Assembly (NCBI GenBank): GCA_009746045.1
Contig: RPFO01000359.1
Coordinates: 101,451 to 165,450, forward strand
Source: Mesostigma viride
Lineage: Eukaryota > Streptophyta > Mesostigmatophyceae > Mesostigmatales > Mesostigmataceae
Direction of reading: 5' to 3'
DNA: 64,000 nt
Below are positions 54,091-62,390 of this stretch, in pieces. The translations under genes and the position numbers were made by a program. How positions within the stretch are numbered: position 1 is the stretch's first letter; every line of letters starts with the position of its first letter. The notes under the pieces are model-generated. The model was not told the DNA's origin. It saw only the letters and a list, made by a program, of their open reading frames with translations, and made no database searches.

Positions 54091-55146
54091 ATGGCTCTCA
54101 TGAGCAGCTCGACCCTCTTTACGCATGCACTTTTCAACTTGGCAAAAGAGACCGACCGTATGTGGATATTCACTTTGAAGCCTTCATCGTCTTTCCAGGT
54201 AGATCCGACAAAGGAGATAAAAGTGAGAAAAAGTGACAGGATGATCCATGCACAGGACCTCACGCTTGCAGCTTCTAATGGGCAGAAACGGTTCGAAAGC
54301 TGGTTTCGCCTCGATGGTTCAAAGGCCTTCATCGCAGCCTTGCAGAGGCACCGGGAGGTAGAACACATATCTGCGTTCTATACTGGCGAGGTCACGAGTA
54401 CCACAAAGACCGGGCCCGTCGACGAGCGCGGTGTTTGGGTACACCCCGAACTGGTGGGGCAGCTGGCCATGTGGATCAGCCCCGACTTTGCTGTGCTGGC
54501 AACGAGCTGGGTGAACCGTATCATGGCGGGTGACATCACGATGATGCAGGTGGTGCGCGACGCCCATGACAGGACGCACGGCACGACCACGACGGTGGCG
54601 ATCCGCACGGAGCTGGCCAACGGGCGCAAGGTGCCTGATTACGCCCCCCCGGTGCGCACGCTGGAGCCCGCCATGCGCGTGGGGTGCAAGGACCTGCAGC
54701 ACCAACTGGGCGACCTGGTGAGCTCGGTCGTCCCCAAGGAGCGCGTGGGGGGCGTGATGGCCTTCCTGGGGGACAAGGTGGCTGAGGCTGCCACCGGCGT
54801 GACCGCGGCCTCGTTGAGGGAGCTGAACCACGTGAAGACGGGCAGCGCCCGAGACCTGATGAACGAAGAGCAGCTGGCGAACGCTTCCTTTTTCATGAGG
54901 AAGGTCATGTTGCGCGCCAAGGAGGCCGGTCAGAGGGCGGACCTGCACGACATCGGGCTCTCTGTCAGACGGGACATGGCCCCGTTCGTGGTGCCGGCGC
55001 GGGGTGCGACGGCCCCGGAGACGGTGGCGGCCCACCGCCAGCAGATGAAGGATGACCTGGCTCTGACTCGCCCGCTGAACCAGGAGCGGTTCGCATGGCG
55101 CGGCGGGGGGCGCAGAAGAGGGTGCGGTCGTGAATTTTCAGTATGA
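54091..55146 (+). CDS. KilA-N domain protein
   Basis: 351 residues from ATG at 54091. Residues about 45-148 form a KilA-N domain: RKSDRMIHAQDLTLA, W-F-R and KAFIAALQRH, then GVWVHPELVGQLAMWISPDF and SWVNRIMAG. KilA-N is a DNA-binding domain widespread in large DNA viruses and phages, often with regulatory roles and a variable C-terminal half. Here the C-terminal 200 residues are helical, with a basic GGGRRRGCGR end, and contain no nuclease or BRO motif that I recognise. The start is just after a CACGAATAAAGG stretch. A broken paralogue lies immediately upstream on the same strand. Confidence 0.85.
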   Translation: MALMSSSTLFTHALFNLAKETDRMWIFTLKPSSSFQVDPTKEIKVRKSDRMIHAQDLTLAASNGQKRFESWFRLDGSKAFIAALQRHREVEHISAFYTGEVTSTTKTGPVDERGVWVHPELVGQLAMWISPDFAVLATSWVNRIMAGDITMMQVVRDAHDRTHGTTTTVAIRTELANGRKVPDYAPPVRTLEPAMRVGCKDLQHQLGDLVSSVVPKERVGGVMAFLGDKVAEAATGVTAASLRELNHVKTGSARDLMNEEQLANASFFMRKVMLRAKEAGQRADLHDIGLSVRRDMAPFVVPARGATAPETVAAHRQQMKDDLALTRPLNQERFAWRGGGRRRGCGREFSV

Positions 55147-55315
55147 GCGGCGGTGGCACTGTCCGGGAGGGCATCCGTTGGCAGCGTCCCCTCCCTGGCA
55201 GGCTAACGCGCGCTCGGGGGATCGAGTGTGTATATACGCGTGGGGGAGAAACAAAAAGAGGGCGGGTAACCGCGGTGGTGCATGCAAATGGAAAATGAAA
55301 TCGGATTGGATCACA

Positions 55316-55376
55316 CTTTATTGCACATTATAATAACACTTTATTGCCAGTTATCATCACCCTTTATTGCCAACAT
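55316..55376 (-). terminator. Three tandem CAATAAAG poly(A)-type signals
   Basis: On the minus strand, three copies of GCAATAAAGKGT lie 18-28 bases apart, 45-105 bases beyond the stop of the 55422 gene. Confidence 0.6.
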
Positions 55377-55421
55377 CCATTACTGCATCCGGTTGCATCA
55401 ACCGACATACAACAGGGTGAG

Positions 55422-56186
55422 CTAGTAGAGGTCGTTCCATCGGCCGATGAGGGAGCGCTCCTTGTTGTAGCGGAAGAAGGGGAACACCAGCGCGGGGCTC
55501 TGCCACATCTCCCTGCGCTCCGCCAGGCAGATGGGGCACTTGAGGTCCTCTGCGGGGTCGGCGTCGTCGAGCGCGACGGCCATGCACATGGCGCATATCG
55601 AGGGTGCGTGGGTGTGGTCGCCTTCCGTCACGGGCTCGTAGGCGTCCCAGCAGACCCCGTGGCAGCACGCGCACTTCCCCACCATGCGCGGGGCAAGGCT
55701 CCCCCGGCAACGATACATGTTATCGAGGCTGGCATCAATTTCCTCGCGAAAAGAGGCAGAATAAGGGGGCGACCAGAAGGGATCGACCCTGTATGGCAGC
55801 CACGGCGACATTTCGAGATGTCCCGGCAACAGCGGTTCGTAGGAGAATTCGGGGACGATCTCCATGGCGTTGCGCGTGTTGGCCGCCGGCCCCGAATTCC
55901 TCCTGGTTGATACGTAGAGCCGGATGGCCGCCTCCTTGGCGAGGGCCAGGTTGTGCACGGTGATAGCTCGCGGCGTCGAGGCGGCCGTGACGTGTTCCGA
56001 GGTGCAGAGGAGTCCTTTCGACAACCCGCGGCACTGCACGCACTGCGCGTACCTGCCACCCAGGAAATGGTTGGGATTCTTGCTCTCCCGGCACCGGCCG
56101 CATCGTACCGGCGTGTCCATTTTCATGTCCTGCTTCATCATCATGAATTCCTCCCTTATCTTGGCGGAATCGCGCGAGGCCCCCAT
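55422..56186 (-). CDS. Cys-rich protein with zinc ribbon and RING-like C terminus
   Basis: 254 residues from ATG at 56186. Near the N terminus C29-x2-C32 and C49-x2-C52 (CGRC, CVQC) would form a treble-clef or ribbon zinc site. The C-terminal 110 residues contain CRGSLAPRMVGKCACCHGVC, then CAMCMAV and CPICLAER. The CPICL motif is typical of the second half of RING/FYVE-type domains. A viral RING protein could act as a ubiquitin ligase. The Cys/His spacing is not a canonical RING as far as I can see, so the activity is inference. Confidence 0.65.
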   Translation of the reverse strand: MGASRDSAKIREEFMMMKQDMKMDTPVRCGRCRESKNPNHFLGGRYAQCVQCRGLSKGLLCTSEHVTAASTPRAITVHNLALAKEAAIRLYVSTRRNSGPAANTRNAMEIVPEFSYEPLLPGHLEMSPWLPYRVDPFWSPPYSASFREEIDASLDNMYRCRGSLAPRMVGKCACCHGVCWDAYEPVTEGDHTHAPSICAMCMAVALDDADPAEDLKCPICLAERREMWQSPALVFPFFRYNKERSLIGRWNDLY

Positions 56187-56579
56187 GGCTGCGTGCGTCG
56201 TTTGCGTGAATGCCGAGGTCTGTCGACGGTCTGCCCAAATTGTAATGGACTCGACTCTTCTCTCGCTCTCCCCGGCGCCCCACGTGGCAGGTCGCCTATA
56301 TCATGCATCCCTCGCGGCAAGGCCCGGCGCGCGCTCTGTGTGGCGCTCCCACGTGGCTGGGGGCGTTTCCCGCCTTCCGCGCTGTTCTCTCGCGGGTTCG
56401 GTCGGATAAGCTGACGGAGGCGTTTTCTCGCGGGCTCGGGTCGGGACAAGCTGGCGGGGTCCTTCGCCTGGTGGACTGACGTCACACGAGCACGATCCCG
56501 CTGGGTCCGAGAGGCGGTTACGGAAAGGGGCGGATGTGCATAAACAGGGGCGATACCCCGCGGGCCTCCAGGCCGCCTG

Positions 56580-56640
56580 ACCGCTCCAAGATCGCAGTAC
56601 ACCAGGCCGTCTGACCGCTCTGCCACTCGCTTTCCCACTT
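56580..56640 (-). other. Duplicated tRNA A-box-like motif
   Basis: On the minus strand, GAGCGGTCAGACGGCCTGG is repeated about 35 bases later as GAGCGGTCAGGCGGCCTGG. A-box-like sequence is present but no B box or cloverleaf follows, so I do not call a tRNA. Confidence 0.3.
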
Positions 56641-56734
56641 GTCCTCACAGATCGCCTGCTGGGGCGTCAAGTCTTGCTACATTCATGGGTGCGTGTTCTC
56701 GTCGGCAAACCCCGTGACAGCGTGTGAGGGGGGG

Positions 56735-57230
56735 CGTTCTTCGTGGCAGGATGCTCTCGATTGCTGGATGTCGCATGAGGGCCGCATTCTCCGTGGCGAG
56801 ATGGGAATCGGGATTCGATGCCGTATGAGAGCTGCATTCCTTGTGGCAGGACGTTGTCGATCGCTGGATGTCGTTTGAAGCCAGCATTCTCCGTGGCGAG
56901 ATGGGAATCGGGATTCGATGCCGTATGAGAGCTGCATTCCTTGTGGCAGGACGTTGTCGATCGCTGGATGTCGTTTGAGGCCCGCATTCCCGTGGCGAGA
57001 TGGGATCGGGATGTCGTTGAGGCTGCATTCCTTGTGGCAGGACGTTGTCGATTGCTGGATGTCGTTTGAGGCCCGCATTCCTTGTGGCAGGACGTTGTCG
57101 ATCGCTGGATGTCGTTTGAGGCCCGCATTCCTTGTGGCAGGACGTTGTCGATTGCTGCATGTCGTGTGAGCCCGCATTCTCCGTGGCAGGACGTTGTGGG
57201 GTGCTGGATGTCGTGTGAGCCCCGCGTTCT
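56735..57230. repeat. 50-bp tandem repeat with two alternating unit types
   Basis: About ten units of 50 bp. One type contains CCTTGTGGCAGGACGTTGTC, the other CTCCGTGGCGAGATGGGAAT; both begin GCATTC. Minus-strand ORFs through the array arise from the repeat. It lies in an otherwise gene-dense block between divergent genes and could be a regulatory or origin-like element. Confidence 0.88.
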
Positions 57231-57330
57231 GTGGGGCAGGGCTCGATGGCGCCCCTCGTGTTCGCCATGCAGGCTGATGGCCCGTGGCGCCACCTGATCT
57301 TCTCTCCTGTCTCGTGCTTTTCTCGCGTGC

Positions 57331-59141
57331 TTGATTTCGCTTTCCAGATTCGCCGCGGGCAGACACGGACTCCCACGTTGTCGAGGGGCTGGCGGATGCT
57401 GCCGTCGCTCACCTCTTGCCCCTGGTGGCGGGCATGATCAAAGAGGGGGGCATTTTCGTGGTCAAGGTGCACCCTGATGGTATGATGCGCCAGGTGGGCT
57501 GGGAGGAGTTCACGGTGGACAACTCCGGCAGCATGGGGCTGTCGCCGATCCCCCCCCCTCCTCCTGCCACATCGATTCCGCGGAGGGGGGGGCGCTCCGG
57601 TGGATGATGTCGGAGATGGCCTACGCCCTTACGGACATCTTGTCTCCCTTCATGGGGGTCGAGCGGGGCGTGGTCAGGCTGGGGCCGAAGGGGGTCCAGG
57701 CCCTCAAGAAGGCGGGGGTGGAGGCGCGCGTCGGGGCGGAGGCGGCGCCGGAACATCGGGGGGTCATCTACGCGGCGATGGGGGACGCCCTGCGCGAGAC
57801 GGTCATGGGCGGCTACATGACGGCGGTCCGGGTGGCGACCGGCTATTCGGGCGGCGACAGGGTTTCTCTCACTTCGAAAGCCATCGAGCGCATGGTCTTC
57901 CGCGGGGAGGCCTACGTGGTGGAGGTCCACTCCGACGGCACCCTGCGGTCCGCCGGCATCGGGGCCTGGCGTGACAGCAAGAAGAACGTGATGCTGGTGG
58001 GCGCCCCTCCTCCCATGTCCTGCCACTCGATCTCGCCCGAGGGGCAGGCCGTGTTGGCCGAGGGGCGGAGTTTCAGGGAGCGTTTCCGGCGGTTGGTGGC
58101 GGACATCCAGGGCCTGAACGGGGGGAGCTTCCAGCCCGTCATCCACTCCCCCACTCCCACCCGCCCCCCGCGTCCGGTGCAGGTCGGGGGCGCGCACCGG
58201 CGGGACGCCGCGACGAAGGAGATCGTGCTGGGATGGATGGATCACCTGCACAAGGCCTCGCGCGAGAACGACGAGGGGGAGTTTTGCCGCGTGGTCCGCG
58301 CGCTCCAGGGGGTGCTGTGCCCGGGGGACAAGCCCGCCAAGCGCCAGGCCATCGTGGAGGGGATCGACCTGTTCGTGTGGTGCGCGGAGCCGGGCGGGGA
58401 CGGCGGCAAGGGCGGCAAGGGGGCGGGCGGTTCACGCCGCAGCGCGCGACCGCCGTGCGCATGCTGTTTCCGGTCGACAACGGGGCCGACATGGCCGAGG
58501 ATACCCACGGGCGGCGTCCCGTTGTGCAGGCCCTGTACATGGTGGCGCGGGGGCAGGTGGACAAGGCCGTGAACAGCCTGGCGGCGGCGGGGTGGGTGTT
58601 CGCCGACGCGTACGGCTCGCGTCCGGGCCTCGTCTTCATGATCACGGCGCTGTTCCTGTTCCGGCGGTGCTACTGGCACGACCATTTCGTCACGATGTTC
58701 GACGCGTACAGGCGCCTGACGAGCGTCCCCGCCACCGGGCAGGAGGTGGAGGCCCTGTTCAAGAAGGTGAGCGAGCGGTTCGCCAAGGCCCCGGCGGGGA
58801 GGTGGCCCGAGGACGTGGCCGAGCTGATGCTGCCGTACTCGAGCTTCATCGAGGTGGAGCGCACGGCGCGCGCCGACATGCACGCCGTCCGGACGGGGGA
58901 CATGAGCGGGTACGACGGATGGGGCGCGCGCGTCCTGGGCGACATGCGGGCGTTCTTCGACGACCGTCGCAGGCAGGTGGTATCCGCTCACCTGCTGATG
59001 GATAAGCACGAGCAGTCGTGTCATATGTCGTACACGGGGGTCCGGTTCGCGCGCCAGCTGTCCGCCATCTGTCAGGGGTCTGGGTTTGATTTGTGGACGG
59101 AGTTGTGCGATGAGAGCGGGCGGGGGTCCGTCCTGGTGTAG
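57331..59141 (+). pseudogene. Large ORF split over three frames
   Basis: Coding signal runs through three consecutive frames: 57331 to about 57590, about 57604 to 58430, and about 58430 to 59141 (TAG). Both changes fall in G-rich runs (GGAGGGGGGGGCG and GGGGGCGGGCGG). The first frame has no upstream ATG. It follows CTTTCCAG, so a splice acceptor is possible. The first two parts contain a repeated module: GGIFVVKVHPDGMMRQVGWE and GEAYVVEVHSDGTLRSAGIG, each leading to a short strand and PPP. The third part has a hydrophobic segment (VFMITALFLFRRCYW) and charged helices. No family is recognised. It may be one gene broken by assembly indels, or a decaying viral gene. Confidence 0.6.
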
Positions 59142-59344
59142 TGGCTCGCTGACTTCCCCTTCTCCCCGCCGGTGGTGCTTGCGCGCAGGGGGGGCTCTGC
59201 CGGGACCCGCCGCCGCCGCCGCCGCCGCCTCCTCCTCCTCCCCCGCCGCCTCCTCCTCCCCCGCCGCCTCCTTTCGCTGCCACCGGGTGGGAGACGGTCC
59301 AGGACACCGCGCGCGACCCCGTTCCCGAGCCCCCGGTCGATGTG

Positions 59345-59941
59345 ATGTTCCAGGCATTGCCCCCGATCGCCCTGCGGATCATCCTGGAACGCATCTGGCC
59401 GGCTGGGCGCGGGATCTGCCCCGAGATGGACGAGGTCTACTGGGAGATCTGCAGGTACAGACAACCCGCCGAGAAGCTCGAAAAGGAAGTGCGCGAGGAA
59501 CTGGAGTACCGCAAGGAGAATGGGGATCGCCGCCGGTTCGGCGGGCGGGAGGACGGGCAGCTGGAGGCCGTCTTGAAGTTGATATGCCCCGATCGCTTCA
59601 TGGAGTGCTTGGACGCGCTGGAGACGCCGAGGGCGAGGAAGGAGGAGAAGCTGTGGATCCTGTGGGACAAGGTTCGCGAGGGGCTGGCCAGGCACGGGAA
59701 GAGGGTCAGCCGTTCGAAGATGGTGAGTATCCGAGCGCGGCTCTTCGACTGTCTGGGTTCGAGCAAGACTTTCGCCGACAGGTCCTACTCCTTTGTGGTC
59801 AAGTGCCACAACGTCATGACGGCCAAGTGGAGGCATCAGGGGCGCGCCATCCCCAGCTCGCCCGCGTGGGAGTGGGGCTGGTGGTCCCAACTGAGCAGCG
59901 ACCACGTGGCGTCGCACGCCGAGTTGACTGTTTTGGAGTGA
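59345..59941 (+). CDS. Unrecognised virus-like protein
   Basis: 198 residues from ATG at 59345. It starts MFQALPPIALRIILERIWPA, a helical opening reminiscent of F-box-like helices, but the match is too short to claim. The rest is charged and helical with two Trp-rich patches (KLWILWDKV, WEWGWWSQL). It is on the same strand as the preceding split ORF. AATAAA occurs at 60061, in the gap before a convergent gene. Confidence 0.55.
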   Translation: MFQALPPIALRIILERIWPAGRGICPEMDEVYWEICRYRQPAEKLEKEVREELEYRKENGDRRRFGGREDGQLEAVLKLICPDRFMECLDALETPRARKEEKLWILWDKVREGLARHGKRVSRSKMVSIRARLFDCLGSSKTFADRSYSFVVKCHNVMTAKWRHQGRAIPSSPAWEWGWWSQLSSDHVASHAELTVLE

Positions 59942-60092
59942 TTCAGTTTTTGGACTGTCGTGATGATTATGTGCATTATTTTTTGTAGGGCTTGCGACTG
60001 TTTGTGGCTTTGTCAGCGAATGCGTGATGCGTTCATGGGGTGATACAGTGTGAAATGGGGTAATAAATATGATTCGATTTGATCAATGGAAG
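59942..60092. terminator. Short gap between convergent genes with AATAAA
   Basis: About 150 lower-GC bases. GGTAATAAATATG at about 60060 could end transcripts of the 59345 gene. Confidence 0.45.
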
Positions 60093-61007
60093 TCACGTTT
60101 TTATGCACTTGGCCTGCTTGGCCTCCGCCAGCAGCCTCTGGTTGGCGCGGTGCTCCTCTCTCTTGCGCTTGTTCTCTAGGGCGAAGGAGCGGTCCTGGGG
60201 CCGCCTCGCCTCCTCGTGCATTTTCAGTCTCTCGAACACGGGGAATAGCTCCTTGCCTATGTTGTCCATGCTGGCGACGGGGTCCTCGCCCCTCTTTATC
60301 GCGGACTGGTTGAGCACGTTCATGAGGTCGATGCCCACGTTGACGGACTCCGTGAAGTAGTCGCGGGTGGAGTCGCCCTTCTTCATCGCGTGCAGCTGGC
60401 GGATGTCGTAGGTGCGCATGCCGGTCGCGGTGTAGTTCTCGGTCTCGTTTATGTGCGCGTAGACCCTGGCCGGGTTGGCGGCCGTGGAGGGGGCGCCGCT
60501 CTCCTTGACGGCCTGCATGTGGCTCTTGGTGGAGTCGCAGCTCTTCACGCGCTTGTCGCTGGCGAGCTGCAGGTCCCTGGCGTCCGCGCGCGCGTAGATC
60601 TCGTCGGCCAGCGAGCGGTCCAGGTCCAGGTACCGCTCGTAGAGCAGCCCCAGCCGGTCGCGGAAGGAGGCCGCCCGCCTGCCGGGCAGCAGCTGGACGA
60701 TGCGGATGATGCCAGCTCGGTCGGTCACGGGCGTGTCCCGCTGCCTGGCGCCTGGGAATTTCCAGAGTGTCAAATCCGCACACACTTCTTTGTGCTCGTC
60801 TTGGAGCCTGGAGAGGCAGTGACTAGCTTGCCTTTGCGCATCCGGTGCAAGAGTGCCGGAGATCTCAGTATAGCTTACAACCTTTATGACATCGATAACC
60901 GATATCTTGCCGTCCGGCGTCACACGGATCTTGCCAGCGAAGGGGTCCTCCGCGCCCTCTGGCAGGGCCTTTGAGGGCTGTAGGTAGGCTACAACAGCCT
61001 GTGCCAT
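60093..61007 (-). CDS. BRO/antirepressor-like virus protein
   Basis: 304 residues from ATG at 61007; a GTG two codons upstream is not used as start here. Residues about 35-140 hold a conserved viral pattern: ISVIDVIKVV, then LWKFPGARQRDTPVTD, IIRIVQLLPGRRAASFR and YERYLDLDRSLADEIYAR. The KFPG-x-x-QR-x-TPVT and LPGR...R...RYL motifs recur in proteins of large algal viruses and BRO-type families. They are thought to bind DNA, but their exact role is unknown. The C-terminal half is helical and Lys/Arg/Glu-rich, ending LAEAKQAKCIKT. It is divergent from the 61147 gene with about 140 bases between starts. Confidence 0.7.
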   Translation of the reverse strand: MAQAVVAYLQPSKALPEGAEDPFAGKIRVTPDGKISVIDVIKVVSYTEISGTLAPDAQRQASHCLSRLQDEHKEVCADLTLWKFPGARQRDTPVTDRAGIIRIVQLLPGRRAASFRDRLGLLYERYLDLDRSLADEIYARADARDLQLASDKRVKSCDSTKSHMQAVKESGAPSTAANPARVYAHINETENYTATGMRTYDIRQLHAMKKGDSTRDYFTESVNVGIDLMNVLNQSAIKRGEDPVASMDNIGKELFPVFERLKMHEEARRPQDRSFALENKRKREEHRANQRLLAEAKQAKCIKT

Positions 61008-61146
61008 GTTCACATTCTTGCAATGGCAGAAGAAATGTTAACGCCTGAGATAAGCGCGCGACCTGCTCGCGTCCTCCATTTATTTCATTCCTATTCTTCC
61101 AGGTAAACACGGGATACAAAAATTATCGCCTCGACATATAAGCGGG
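61008..61146. promoter_or_regulatory. Divergent promoter region
   Basis: About 140 bases separate two divergent starts. CGACATATAAGCGGGATG places a TATAAG box about 10 bases before the 61147 ATG, very close for a eukaryotic TATA box but plausible for a compact viral promoter. Confidence 0.4.
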
Positions 61147-61635
61147 ATGACGAGACGCGGCTCTGTCACTAATTCCAAGGTCCGCCGCCGCGCACACAGG
61201 GTGCGCGCCTCCGACGAGACGGGTAAAAGCAGCGGCGCCCCACGGCGCCCCCGATTCTCTACATCGACAGCCCGGATGACGTACACCCCTCCCCGGGCAC
61301 GGCCGAAGCGGTCCAGGGCGCCTGCTCCTGCCAACCCTCCCCCTCGCCCCCCCGCCCCTCCTCCCAGGCGCACGCCATTTATCGATCTCACGCGCGACAT
61401 CATCGACCTCACAGGAGACGATGACGATGTCCAAGTGGTCCCGCCCCCGCCCCCGCCGCGCCCGTTGTCGCTAGCCGAACAGTGGCCGAGCAGGCGTCTC
61501 CCTCCCACTTGGCGCTTCGAGCTCCCGAGCCAGAAAACCTACCTCTCCAACACGCCCCGCTCGAACACCGCTTCCTCTTCGCTTATGCCGCCCCCCCGCC
61601 GCGCACCGTCCGCCCTGTTCGCACCGATACGATGA
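61147..61635 (+). CDS. Pro/Arg-rich protein with SUMO-interacting-like motifs
   Basis: 162 residues from ATG at 61147. It is mostly disordered: a basic N terminus, Pro runs, and a Ser/Pro-rich end. The only ordered-looking stretch is residues 78-98, where FIDLT and IIDLT are followed by GDDDD and then VQVV. A hydrophobic (V/I)-(I/D)-(D/L)-(L/T) core next to an acidic run is the classic SUMO-interacting motif, and here two or three cores are in tandem. If real, the protein would bind SUMO-modified host proteins in the nucleus. Enzymatic function is not suggested. Confidence 0.6.
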   Translation: MTRRGSVTNSKVRRRAHRVRASDETGKSSGAPRRPRFSTSTARMTYTPPRARPKRSRAPAPANPPPRPPAPPPRRTPFIDLTRDIIDLTGDDDDVQVVPPPPPPRPLSLAEQWPSRRLPPTWRFELPSQKTYLSNTPRSNTASSSLMPPPRRAPSALFAPIR

Positions 61636-61673
61636 GCTACAAGCGCCTGCAGGCCAAGAGGAGGGGGCGTTGG

Positions 61674-61853
61674 CTACCGGGGTGAGAAGAATGCGAAGGT
61701 GGCCCGCCTCCGAAGGCCTGACCCGCTGGTCCTGGACCAGCCCTTGGAGGCTCCGGATGCCCTCGTCCTGTGCACGGCGCAACGAGACGAGCGCCCCTTG
61801 CAGCGACCCCTGCACCTCCTGCCGGCGAGCGTGTATTGCTGGCACCGCACCAT
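61674..61853 (-). CDS. Small Cys/His-knuckle protein
   Basis: 59 residues from ATG at 61853; an ATG seven codons upstream, at 61874, is an alternative. The first 28 residues carry C4-x9-C14-x3-C18-x6-C25-x2-H28, then a basic tail. Short knuckles of the CxxxTxxGxxC...C..H type are common in large DNA viruses and presumably bind zinc. The gene is divergent from a paralogue with the same spacing, with 130 bases between starts. Confidence 0.6.
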   Translation of the reverse strand: MVRCQQYTLAGRRCRGRCKGRSSRCAVHRTRASGASKGWSRTSGSGLRRRATFAFFSPR

Positions 61854-61983
61854 GATGGCGCGTAACTGTCTCATAGAAAAAAAACACGCGGTCCTGCCGG
61901 TCACGGTGTGCGGCCGGCTTCCGAAGCCAGCTCCCTCCGAGTCTGCATTAAAAAATCTCTGTATTACTCCAGACGCGACAGTG

Positions 61984-62337
61984 ATGGCAAAGTGCACAGG
62001 AAAAACGCAGTCGGGGCGGGGGTGCCGTAACATGTGCCGCCCGGGTCAGGGCAGGTGCGCGATCCACCGCCGCCCCAGGCAACACGATGTCCGCGCCAAG
62101 AAGGCGGTGACCCCCGGGAAGTTGTGGGATGCGCCGTTCAGCCCCTATTCCAATGTTGTCGATATGCAGATCACCAACCTCTCGCGGATCCTCGCGTATG
62201 AGGGGGATCGTCTTGATAAGGCCCACGCAGATGACATCCGAGAGCTAATTAATCGTCTCACACAACATCGATCGACTCTCAATACGTCCACATCACAGCA
62301 CTTCCCGCCGTCGAGCCTGTATCGCGTAGTCGGCTAG
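61984..62337 (+). CDS. Cys/His-knuckle protein with helical C terminus
   Basis: 117 residues from ATG at 61984. The N terminus has exactly the spacing of the divergent neighbour: C4-x9-C14-x3-C18-x6-C25-x2-H28 (CTGKTQSGRGC, CRPGQGRCAIH). The rest (KLWDAPFSPYSNVVDMQITN, DDIRELINRLTQHRS) is a helical extension that the neighbour lacks. It probably binds zinc. A DNA-binding or structural role is possible but not shown. It ends about 50 bases before the fibre-like gene. Confidence 0.7.
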   Translation: MAKCTGKTQSGRGCRNMCRPGQGRCAIHRRPRQHDVRAKKAVTPGKLWDAPFSPYSNVVDMQITNLSRILAYEGDRLDKAHADDIRELINRLTQHRSTLNTSTSQHFPPSSLYRVVG

Positions 62338-62390
62338 GATCGAGGCGGACAAAAAAGTAATCTCAGCCATAGGTATACGCTCGATCGGAG

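Noticed and set aside
56560-56648. tRNA gene on the minus strand
   Set aside because: A-box-like sequence only, duplicated; no B box or cloverleaf.
56645-57472. Minus-strand ORFs of 208-275 codons
   Set aside because: They are translations of the 50-bp tandem repeat, open in all three minus frames.
58242-59917. Minus-strand ORFs of 281-371 codons opposite the split ORF and the 59345 gene
   Set aside because: They are antisense shadows of plus-strand coding sequence with Arg/Pro/His-rich composition.
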